Below, in pieces: positions 42,654-49,241 of a DNA stretch of 49,241 bases. Source of the stretch: an uncultured Collinsella sp. (GTDB lineage Bacteria; Actinomycetota; Coriobacteriia; Coriobacteriales; Coriobacteriaceae). The stretch spans positions 1 through 49,241 of the forward strand of contig CABSAN010000009.1 in NCBI GenBank assembly GCA_902475785.1, written 5' to 3'. The notes below the pieces were generated by a model, which was not told where the DNA came from, made no database searches, and saw only the letters and a program-made list of their open reading frames with translations. The translations under genes and the position numbers were made by a program. The first letter of the stretch is position 1, and the number at the start of each line of letters is the position of its first letter.

Positions 42654-43736
42654 TTAGAAGCCAACAGCGGAGAGGATGAGGCCCCAGCCGGCGCCGATAA
42701 CGTACATCATGACCAGGAACACGGCATTTTCGCGAGCGCTGCGGTTGGTGCGGAACAGCACCAGGTAGCCCACGCCGGCGGAAATGAGCGTGCCGGCAAG
42801 CATCGGCGCCAACTGCAGCGCACCTTCGAGGTACAACTGCGTAATAACGACGCTAGCAGAGCAGTTGGGGATCAGACCGACAAGCGCCGAGCCCAGGACG
42901 GCGAGCGTCTCATTGCCGCGCAGGAACTGCTCGATTGCGGACTCACCAAAGGTCTCGAGGACGGCGACCAGAATCAGCGTCACCAGGAAAATGAATACCG
43001 ATACCTGCACGGTGTGTGAGATGGCGCTGCGGATGATCGACAGAACGGGCGCGCCCTCGTGGGAGTGGCTGTGGTCGTGGTGGTGTTCATGCTCGCCCGC
43101 ATGACCATGGTCGTGGCTGCGGTCGTGCCCGTGCTCGTCCTCATCCTCGTCACAGCCGCAATGATCGCGTTCGCATAGCTCGTGGATGTGATCGGCACTT
43201 ACGCCCGCCTCGGCCACTTCGTCAATGATGTCGCCCCCGGTATGGTCGTCGTGCGCGCAGTTCACATGAGCCGGATTGGCAGCGGTCCCCAGCACGGTAC
43301 GGCGAATCGCCGCATGCGCGCGGGCATTACGACGAAGGCCGCGGATAGCCGCATCCACGATAAAGCCCGTGACCAGAGCGATCAGTGCCTTCGAGGCGAG
43401 CAGCATCGCCATGGTCTGCACGGGAACCTGCTCGGCAAGCAACAACGGCAGCATCTCGTCTGAGGTCGAGAGGAACACGGCGACCAGCGTGCCCAGCGTC
43501 ACGACACGGCCGGCGTACAGCGTTGCTGCCATGGCCGAAAATCCGCACTGCGGCACCATGCCCAGCAGCGAGCCAACCACGGGACCCGCGGCGCCAGCGC
43601 GCTTGATAGCGCCGTTGACGCGATCGCCCGCAACGTGCTCAAGTGTCTCGAGGGCAAGATACGTCACCAACAAAAACGGCACCAACGACAGCGTGTCCTT
43701 ACCGGCGTCGAGCAGAATATCAATCAGTAAATCCAT
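42654..43736 (-). CDS. Putative manganese (metal) efflux permease
   Basis: A 360-residue polytopic protein of the arsenic-efflux-like putative manganese transporter type. Two homologous halves of about four membrane segments each carry GMVPQCGFSAMAATLYAGRVV (first) and GLIPNCSASVVITQLYLEGALQ (second), an internal-repeat pattern with a P-x-C motif in both. The loop between them (about residues 150-230) is very rich in His, Asp and Glu (DHSHDHGHAGEHEHHHDHSH-like, with CDED and CDCGC-type pairs), a likely metal-binding tail. The ATG at 43736 follows GAAAGG. Metal specificity is inferred only. Confidence 0.75.
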   Translation of the reverse strand: MDLLIDILLDAGKDTLSLVPFLLVTYLALETLEHVAGDRVNGAIKRAGAAGPVVGSLLGMVPQCGFSAMAATLYAGRVVTLGTLVAVFLSTSDEMLPLLLAEQVPVQTMAMLLASKALIALVTGFIVDAAIRGLRRNARAHAAIRRTVLGTAANPAHVNCAHDDHTGGDIIDEVAEAGVSADHIHELCERDHCGCDEDEDEHGHDRSHDHGHAGEHEHHHDHSHSHEGAPVLSIIRSAISHTVQVSVFIFLVTLILVAVLETFGESAIEQFLRGNETLAVLGSALVGLIPNCSASVVITQLYLEGALQLAPMLAGTLISAGVGYLVLFRTNRSARENAVFLVMMYVIGAGWGLILSAVGF

Positions 43737-43907
43737 GACGGATGGAACCTTTCGTGTCTTTCGGCAACATTGTAAAAGTCCTAGCGGTCAACTAGGGTAT
43801 TGTAGTTGTCCCGGGCGCGGTGCCAATAGTTGCCCATGGTAAACTATCATCTCGCCACAACTCAGTAACCCCGAGCCGCGCGACGCGGCCCGTCCAAGGA
43901 GCAGCAT

Positions 43908-44876
43908 ATGAATGTTTCGCAAGCACTCGAATACGAGCGCCAGCCGTTTATCCCCATGTTTATCTATGGCGATCACGGCGCCATGGAGTCCGAGCGTCAG
44001 AAGGGCGAGGAGGCCCTCAAGGTGCTCGAGACCGAGTACTTTACCGCCGAGGGCGACCCCGGCTTCGACTTTGCCACTGTGCGCGACCTGGCCGACCGCA
44101 ACCGCGACCTGTGCGACCAGATTGGCGAGGCGCGCCTGCGCAACGTGACGCCCGCGACGCTCTCGCGCGGCCTGTCCGACGCCGACACCTGCGCTGCCAT
44201 CGGCAAGATGCAAAAGCGCACCGCTGCATCGGTCATGCGCGAGATCCGCGGTGACCGCGACGCACTCGGCGTAGCCTATGCCCGCAAGCCCATCCAAGGC
44301 ACGGTGCTGGGCATCGACATCGAGACCACCGGTCGCGCGCCCGAGCGCGGCTACATCATCAACGTGGGCTGGGAGATCATGGATCTCACCAGCGACGCCG
44401 TGCCACATGACGCCGAAGCACACTACTGCGGCCTGCCCGACATCTACCGCGGCGAGGATGTGCCGCTATCGAACATCCATCACATCACCTGGGACGACAT
44501 CGACGGCAAAAAGCCGTTCCGCGAGAACAAGGAGCTGCAGAAGCAACTGCTCAAGCTCATGAAGAAGTACCCCTATATGGCGCACAATGCCGCCTTCGAG
44601 GACAGCTGGTTCAAAATTCATCTGGACGGTTACGCCGAGGCACGCCGCGCAGGCAAGATCATCGTCATCGACTCGCGCCAGATCTGCCGCAGCCTGGACG
44701 CCGACGTGCGCTCGCTCCCCCGCGAGTCCGCGCCCGCTGCGCTCGAGAACTGGGCGCGCCGCCGTGGCACCCTCGCCGCCGACGCCAACGAGCAGCACCT
44801 GGGCCTCGACGACACCGATCTCATGCTCCGTACCGTCCAGGCCGAGTTCAACCTCAAGAACCTGTTTGCGAAATAA
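43908..44876 (+). CDS. DnaQ-like 3'-5' exonuclease
   Basis: A 322-residue protein with a DEDD-type exonuclease domain in its C-terminal 190 residues. Exo I is VLGIDIETTG near 131-140 (D, E), Exo II MAHNAAFEDSWF near 224-235 (N-x..D), and Exo III HLGLDDTDLM (H....D), i.e. the DEDDh set. The N-terminal 125 residues (EGDPGFDFATVRDLADRNRDL...) are helical and not recognised. The ATG at 43908 has GGAG eight bases upstream. It is likely a stand-alone exonuclease rather than a polymerase subunit; a strong terminator follows. Confidence 0.87.
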   Translation: MNVSQALEYERQPFIPMFIYGDHGAMESERQKGEEALKVLETEYFTAEGDPGFDFATVRDLADRNRDLCDQIGEARLRNVTPATLSRGLSDADTCAAIGKMQKRTAASVMREIRGDRDALGVAYARKPIQGTVLGIDIETTGRAPERGYIINVGWEIMDLTSDAVPHDAEAHYCGLPDIYRGEDVPLSNIHHITWDDIDGKKPFRENKELQKQLLKLMKKYPYMAHNAAFEDSWFKIHLDGYAEARRAGKIIVIDSRQICRSLDADVRSLPRESAPAALENWARRRGTLAADANEQHLGLDDTDLMLRTVQAEFNLKNLFAK

Positions 44877-44942
44877 CCGATCCACCTGCGGGAGCGCCCG
44901 CCAGGCACAGCACAATCCGTCTGGGCGCACCGGCACGCAGTA

Positions 44943-44978
44943 AACTAGGGCGCAGCCTTATGGCTGCACCCTAGTTTT
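44943..44978 (+). terminator. Intrinsic terminator of the exonuclease gene
   Basis: AACTAGGGCGCAGCC, loop TTAT, GGCTGCACCCTAGTT, then TTTT; one mismatch in the stem. Confidence 0.85.
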
Positions 44979-45024
44979 CATCAAAACGAGCAAATACGCG
45001 TGCTTCACACAGTCGACTGGTTGG

Positions 45025-45214
45025 CCCACCTACATTTTTCGAGTTGTTCGGCCAGCTGAACCACTAGTCAAGGCCCCTCGAACCGCAATCGAGCGCTGTA
45101 GTCGCCTTAATTTCGCAACCAAGCCCCATTAATCTACCTGAATCAATTCGAATAAGACGTTGCGATCGCACCATTCATTTAGGATAAGGCCGAATAACTC
45201 AAATTATGTTGGTG
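45025..45214. repeat. Inverted-repeat element 1, upstream of paralogue B
   Basis: Left end CACCTACATTTTTCGAG... (45028-45054) and right end, reverse complement (45188-45214), pair at 22 of 27 positions and bound 190 bases. The right end overlaps a possible N-terminal extension of the gene at 45430. No promoter is obvious; the gap 44877-45429 otherwise contains only the exonuclease terminator. Confidence 0.6.
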
Positions 45215-45429
45215 AGGCATCTGGACGGTCAGCAAAAACGCTTAGAGGCTACGAATTCGCAACTAAAGTTCACCAAAAAAAGGCGCAGCTGGCAGAAACC
45301 TCCCCAGCCGAAGCTGCTCCCTCGATACGAGAGCTCAAAAGCCCACCGTTTGCAGAAGATAAGCCGCGCCCCAATACCGTTACCCGAAGTTTCGGGCGAA
45401 TGTGGCGTCCGCTATGCCATCATGCGCGT

Positions 45430-46638
45430 ATGGGAATCGTTCTATCACATACCACGGCACGCGCTGTATACCAAACAGCCAACTCGCTCGCAAGCTACGC
45501 GATCGATCCCTTACCTATGGAAAAGATCAGGGTGTCTGCGCCGACCACGTCCGACCTGGAAGCGGCGCGAGCATGGCTCAACAGAAAGAATGTCGATTCT
45601 GAAAGCATCCATGTGCTGACGTTTTCCAATAATGCAAATAGGCACCGCAAGGGCTGCATCTGCCACTGCTCGCGCTATACGTTTGATGCAGAAAGCTACC
45701 TAGAACTCGAGCCGAACGTCTACATCGTCGATATCAAGCTGTGCGCGTTAGAAGCAACAGCCGACCTCAACCTTACTGAGCTCGTTGAGTATTACTTTGA
45801 AATCTGCGGCTCCTACGCGCTTGAAACGTCCGACGAAACTCAATATCGCGAGCGCCCAGCCCTAACCAGCGTTGAAGAGCTCAGAGCCTTCTTTTCAGAG
45901 GCATCGGGGTATCGTGGATCCAATAAAGCCCTTAAAGCACTTTCTTATGTACGCGAAGGCTGTCGTTCCCCACTCGAAACGGCGTTTGTCATGATGCTGA
46001 CAATGCCCAAGTCAATGGGTGGCTTAGCCATACGCGCTATCAAAACGGATTATCCGATCCCAGTCCCCAAAAGATACGCCGCCCTAACGCGACGGACGGT
46101 TTTCTACCTCGACGCGCTGCTCGAAAATTCGATGACCGATATCGAATACAACGGCTTTTACCACGACGAGCCCGAGCAGCAATCAATTGACGAGGAACGC
46201 CGAAACACGCTGCGAAACATGGGATATGCCGTTATCACAGTTAGTCGTCATTCGTTTTTCAAGCAGTCCGCTTTTAGACGAGTTATGGAAGCGATTCGCA
46301 TTCGCGAGAAGATCTGGCCCGGTCGGCTACCGGATAACTACGCCATCCTGCAAGAAACTCTTCGTCAATTTGTCTTGCGGCGCTACTTCGAATACGGTCG
46401 CCGCGTCCTGGAGGCACTCAAAGAAGAAGAGGCCACCAAGCGCGAAATTGCAAGTCAATATCCGCAAGCTGATGACCCGAGCATCAACGATGTGCCCGAA
46501 CCCGATGACATGCAACACGTTGGGGCCCTTGCTGAAGAAATCAATGGGCCATGGGAATGCGAAATGTCCGCAAAAATCGATGAAAACCGCGCGGAAGACG
46601 ACGCGATTATTGATCTAATTGAGAATTCGCTCTTCTAA
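45430..46638 (+). CDS. Putative PD-(D/E)XK nuclease, paralogue B
   Basis: A 402-residue paralogue of the protein encoded at 36058-37107. The matching blocks in order are: YFEICGSYAL (A: YEMCGTFAV), SPLETAFVMMLTMP..GG (A: SPLEVQASMLFGL..GGEG), YLDALLENSMTDIEYNGFYHDE near 225-246 (A: YADILL...ECQGK), and ERRNTLRNMGYAVITVSR near 256-273 (A: DRTTALQAMGYPVVLMTY). The conserved D, E-x-N/Q-G and basic helix suggest Vsr/DUF559-like nucleases. The N-terminus (LSHTTARAVYQ) recalls AbiEi-type proteins. No ribosome binding site precedes the ATG at 45430; the frame is open upstream to 45160, so the start is uncertain. Lower GC than its neighbours. Confidence 0.68.
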   Translation: MGIVLSHTTARAVYQTANSLASYAIDPLPMEKIRVSAPTTSDLEAARAWLNRKNVDSESIHVLTFSNNANRHRKGCICHCSRYTFDAESYLELEPNVYIVDIKLCALEATADLNLTELVEYYFEICGSYALETSDETQYRERPALTSVEELRAFFSEASGYRGSNKALKALSYVREGCRSPLETAFVMMLTMPKSMGGLAIRAIKTDYPIPVPKRYAALTRRTVFYLDALLENSMTDIEYNGFYHDEPEQQSIDEERRNTLRNMGYAVITVSRHSFFKQSAFRRVMEAIRIREKIWPGRLPDNYAILQETLRQFVLRRYFEYGRRVLEALKEEEATKREIASQYPQADDPSINDVPEPDDMQHVGALAEEINGPWECEMSAKIDENRAEDDAIIDLIENSLF

Positions 46639-46657
46639 AGGCGGTCTCTACGGATGT

Positions 46658-46876
46658 CCACCTACATTTTTCGACTTATTCGGCCACCGATTTGCCTGAT
46701 TGGCTGCAGCAATGCTCAATATAACTTTAGATAAAACTGATTCTGCAGGAACTCCCGTAGAGAAAGAACTGATTCTCACGGTATTTAACAAGATAAAGTA
46801 CAAATATGAACAGCTCTAATGCTTCTCGAGGCGGCTTTCTTAGCATGCTGGCCGAACATCTCGAAATATGTTGGCG
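46658..46876. repeat. Inverted-repeat element 2, downstream of paralogue B
   Basis: Left end CACCTACATTTTTCGAC... (46659-46685) and inverted right end (46849-46876) pair at 21 of 27 positions and bound about 219 bases. Its left end matches the left end of element 1 (25 of 27), and its right end resembles the right end of element 1, so these are two copies of one element type. Confidence 0.6.
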
Positions 46877-46953
46877 AGCATTGTGTCGATGCATCCTAAC
46901 CCACAGAAAATCGCAGAGACAGCAAGCAGTCATCGAAATTATCGCAAATTGTA

Positions 46954-47014
46954 TTGACATATGAACATGCGCTCATATAATCGGAAATAAGTTATATGAG
47001 CGCATGTTCATATG
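46954..47014 (+). promoter_or_regulatory. Promoter and double operator of the metal regulon
   Basis: TTGACA (46954-46959), 16 bases, TATAAT (46976-46981) is a near-perfect promoter. Overlapping it, a 23-bp sequence starting CATATGAACATG (46958-46980) is repeated exactly as its reverse complement (46992-47014) after an 11-base gap. Each arm is itself a near-palindrome (ATATGA, 8 bases, TCATAT), the pattern of ArsR/SmtB-type metal-sensor operators. Confidence 0.85.
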
Positions 47015-47027
47015 AAAGGATATTGCA

Positions 47028-47393
47028 ATGAGCGACCACGCTGATGAAACAAAGACTGACATCGAGGCCACCGAACCCGTGATCCCCACCACCTGCTCGC
47101 CCGAGGACCTTCCCGACGAGGAGTTGCTGTACGACTTGGCCGATCTGTTCAAGGTCTTCAGCGACACCACGCGCATCAAGATTCTCTATGCCCTCATGGG
47201 ACGCGAGCTCTGCGTGGCCGACATCGCCGAGGCGACCGCAACCTCGCAGTCGGCAGTATCGCACCAGCTGCGCACGCTTAAGCAGTCGCACCTGGTCAAG
47301 TTCCGCCGCGACGGCCGCAACATCCTCTACTCGCTTGCCGACGATCACGTCTACACCATGCTCAACCAGGGCATGAGCCATATCTGCGAATAG
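47028..47393 (+). CDS. ArsR/SmtB family metal-responsive repressor
   Basis: A 121-residue winged-helix repressor of the ArsR/SmtB/CadC type. LADLFKVFSDTTRIKILYAL, ELCVADIAEATATSQSAVSHQLRTLKQSHLVKFRRDGRN gives the DNA-recognition helix. The helix has ELCVAD instead of the ELCVCD of CadC, so one of the usual alpha-3 cysteines is replaced. The C-terminus DDHVYTMLNQGMSHICE supplies Asp/His ligands typical of alpha-5 zinc-sensing sites. The ATG at 47028 follows AAAGGA. It heads the regulon and should repress from the 46958-47014 operators until a metal, most likely Zn, Cd or Pb, binds. Confidence 0.9.
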   Translation: MSDHADETKTDIEATEPVIPTTCSPEDLPDEELLYDLADLFKVFSDTTRIKILYALMGRELCVADIAEATATSQSAVSHQLRTLKQSHLVKFRRDGRNILYSLADDHVYTMLNQGMSHICE

Positions 47394-47456
47394 CAACCAA
47401 CCACGGTACCAGCGCGACCGGCACCCAGGTCGCCAACACAGAGAAAGGAACCCACC

Positions 47457-47675
47457 ATGAAAAAGCAGTTTAAGCTCGACGAGATCGACTGCGCCAACTG
47501 TGCGCGCGAGCTTCAGGACGAGCTGGCCAAACTCGAGGGCGTCAAATCCGTGTCCGTCAACTTTATGACCCAGAAATTGACGCTCGAGGCCGACGACGCC
47601 GAGTTCGAGGAGGTGCTCAACCGCGTTGTAGAGTTTACGGCTGACGCCGAGCCGGACTGCGAGATCATTCTCTAG
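47457..47675 (+). CDS. Heavy-metal-associated (HMA) domain protein
   Basis: A 72-residue HMA protein. LDEIDCANCARELQDEL carries the CxxC metal-binding motif near residues 12-15, and the ferredoxin-like fold continues through VKSVSVNFMTQKLTLEAD. Such proteins carry soft metal ions to a transporter. The ATPase just downstream lacks its own HMA domain, so this is probably its detached metal-binding partner. The ATG at 47457 follows AAAGGA, 63 bases past the repressor stop; co-transcribed with it. Cys-rich tail (DCE) is short. Confidence 0.88.
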   Translation: MKKQFKLDEIDCANCARELQDELAKLEGVKSVSVNFMTQKLTLEADDAEFEEVLNRVVEFTADAEPDCEIIL

Positions 47676-47693
47676 CCCAGGTTTACGCCAACT

Positions 47694-47721
47694 TGCAAGG
47701 CCGCGCTTGCCGCGGCCTTTG
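47694..47721 (+). terminator. GC-rich hairpin after the HMA gene
   Basis: GCAAGGCCGCG pairs with CGCGGCCTTTGC around CTTGC (one mismatch), 18 bases past the HMA stop. It has no long T run; it may pause or partly terminate transcription before the ATPase gene. Confidence 0.5.
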
Positions 47722-47730
47722 CTCGCGAAA

Positions 47731-47752
47731 TTATATGAGCGAGTGTTCATAC
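47731..47752 (+). promoter_or_regulatory. Third operator, in front of the P1B ATPase
   Basis: TTATATGAGCGAGTGTTCAT-type site at 47731-47752 matches the right arm of the operator at 46992 at 19 of 22 positions. It lies 24 bases before the ATPase start. It suggests a second, co-regulated start for the ATPase gene. Confidence 0.7.
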
Positions 47753-47775
47753 ATTCAAATGGGAGGATACGAGTC

Positions 47776-49241
47776 ATGGCCACCGCCGACCCCAAGAAGA
47801 AAAAGAAGCGCAAGAAAAAAGAGTCACTCGAGCATAAGCGCAACCGCATCCTGGTAGCGCTGGGCATTTTTGCCGTGGTGTACGCCCTTGATGAGCTTGA
47901 CACCCTCGCCGCCGCATTCGGCACCCCGGGCGACATCTACGCCAGCTTTGTGCTGTTCCTCGTGCCGTTTTTGATTGCCGGCTACGACGTGCTGCAAAAG
48001 GCATTCAGCAACATCCGCCGCGGCAAGGCCTTCGACGAGAGTTTCCTTATGGCAGTCGCAACCATCGGAGCGTTTGCCATGGTGCTCTTCCCCGATACCG
48101 ACCCGCACATGGCCGAAGGCGCCGCCGTCATGCTGTTCTACCAGGTCGGCGAGCTGTTCCAGGCATACGCCGTGGGCAAGAGCCGCAAGTCGATCAGCGC
48201 CATGATGGACATCGCGCCCGACTACGCCAACGTCGAGCAAGCCGACGGCACGCTCGAACAGGTCTTTCCCGATGACATCGCCGTCGGCACCGTGATCGTG
48301 GTCAAGCCCGGCGAGCGCGTGCCCATCGACGGCGTCATCGTCGAGGGCGAAACCCAGCTCGACACCGCCGCGCTCACGGGCGAGTCAGTCCCCCGCCCCG
48401 CCAAGTCCGGCGACGATATCATCAGCGGCTGCATCAACATGACGGGCCTCATCCACGTGCGCACCACCAAGCCGTTTGGCGAGTCCACCGTCGCGCGCGT
48501 CCTGGAGCTCGTGGAGAATGCCAGCGAAAAGAAGGCACGCACCGAGAACTTCATCACACGCTTTGCCCGCGTCTACACCCCCGCCGTCACCGGCGCGGCC
48601 GCGGTGCTCGCCCTTGGCGGCGGCCTGATCACCGGCGCCTGGTCCGACTGGATTCTGCGCGGCCTGACCTTCCTGGTCGTCAGCTGCCCATGCGCGCTCG
48701 TGATTAGCGTGCCGCTGAGCTTCTTTGGCGGCATCGGCGGCGCGTCCAAGCTGGGCGTTCTCATCAAAGGCTCCAACTACCTCGAAACGCTCGCCGACGT
48801 GGACACCGTCGTCTTTGACAAGACGGGCACCCTCACCAACGGCACGTTCTCGGTGGTCGCGGTGCACCCCGAGGCCAGCTATACCGAGCAGTCGCTGCTC
48901 GAAGTCGCAGCCCTTGCGGAGTCGTTCTCCGATCACCCCATCGCGCAGTCCGTGCGCGCCGCCTACCAGGGCGAGCTCGACCCCAAGCGCGTGACGGATT
49001 CCGCCAATGACGCGGGCCACGGCGTGTCGGCGACCATCGACGGCAAGCATGTCGTCGTCGGCAACGCCAAGATGCTCGCCGCGGCCGGCGTTGAAGCACC
49101 GGACTGTGAGGTTGTCGGCACGATCCTCCACGTGCTCGTGGACGGCGTGTATGCCGGCCACATCGTGATTGCAGACACCGTTAAGGCCGATGCCGAGCAG
49201 ACGATCCGCGACCTGCACGCCGCCGGCGTCAAGCGCACCGT
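47776..49241 (+). CDS. P1B-type heavy-metal-transporting ATPase, cut by window end
   Basis: Exports divalent metals using ATP. About 488 residues are present; roughly the last 130-200 are missing. SCPCALVISVPLSFFGG near 302-318 is the CPC metal-site helix, and DKTGTLTNGTF near 348 the phosphorylated aspartate. TGESVPRPAK is the actuator (TGE) motif near 195. The CPC helix ending GGIGGASKLGVLIKG resembles Zn/Cd/Pb (ZntA/CadA, P1B-2) pumps. The N-terminus is Lys-rich with no HMA domain, unlike most of this class; the upstream small HMA protein may replace it. The ATG at 47776 follows GGGAGGA. Operator copy at 47731. Confidence 0.93.
   Translation, partial: MATADPKKKKKRKKKESLEHKRNRILVALGIFAVVYALDELDTLAAAFGTPGDIYASFVLFLVPFLIAGYDVLQKAFSNIRRGKAFDESFLMAVATIGAFAMVLFPDTDPHMAEGAAVMLFYQVGELFQAYAVGKSRKSISAMMDIAPDYANVEQADGTLEQVFPDDIAVGTVIVVKPGERVPIDGVIVEGETQLDTAALTGESVPRPAKSGDDIISGCINMTGLIHVRTTKPFGESTVARVLELVENASEKKARTENFITRFARVYTPAVTGAAAVLALGGGLITGAWSDWILRGLTFLVVSCPCALVISVPLSFFGGIGGASKLGVLIKGSNYLETLADVDTVVFDKTGTLTNGTFSVVAVHPEASYTEQSLLEVAALAESFSDHPIAQSVRAAYQGELDPKRVTDSANDAGHGVSATIDGKHVVVGNAKMLAAAGVEAPDCEVVGTILHVLVDGVYAGHIVIADTVKADAEQTIRDLHAAGVKRT

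Overview
The window looks like a chromosomal segment of a Coriobacteriia gut actinobacterium, most likely Collinsella. This is an inference from the high GC content, the housekeeping gene types, strong GGAGG-like ribosome binding sites, and a short interspersed hairpin repeat (five copies here) that I associate with this group. No search was run; all family names come from reading motifs.

Layout. 1-18.9 kb is mostly core metabolism: proB (partial), nicotinate phosphoribosyltransferase, tRNA-Ala(CGC), a PflA-like radical SAM enzyme, a probable 6S RNA, a TagO/WecA-type glycosyl-phosphotransferase, trpS, an O6-alkylguanine transferase-like protein, DegV, a MarR regulator, a B3/B4-domain protein, ATP-type pckA, a lactate permease, a flippase, a metallophosphoesterase and a K+/H+ antiporter. 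18.9-33.3 kb is a defence-like island. It holds two copies of a 56-58 nt terminated RNA ahead of a DUF3800 gene, a MazG-like gene overlapping a GIY-YIG/DUF2075 helicase fusion, and, converging on these, a three-gene operon. That operon encodes a 1023-aa DruH-like protein, a 1771-aa DUF1998 helicase like DruE of Druantia, and a NERD-domain SF1 helicase. A lone antitoxin-like gene closes the island. 33.3-49.2 kb returns to core genes (serC, serA-like, M20 peptidase, two phosphoglycerate-mutase-like proteins, nitroreductase, YaiI, a manganese-type permease, a DnaQ-type exonuclease). These are interrupted by two diverged paralogues of a putative nuclease family, each beside inverted-repeat elements. 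The window ends in a metal-efflux locus (ArsR-type regulator, HMA protein, P1B ATPase) with three related operators.

How genes work together. serC and serA supply two serine-synthesis steps. ArsR, HMA and the ATPase form one metal-responsive unit, with operator copies at both transcription starts. The island genes are organised as at least three separate modules (RNA plus DUF3800; MazG plus GIY-YIG/DUF2075; DruH-like, DruE-like and NERD helicase). The most interesting signals are the DUF3800 RNA, whose linker is complementary over 9 nt to the DUF3800 ribosome binding site, the Druantia-like operon with its extra helicase, and the nuclease-paralogue pair with paired terminal repeats.
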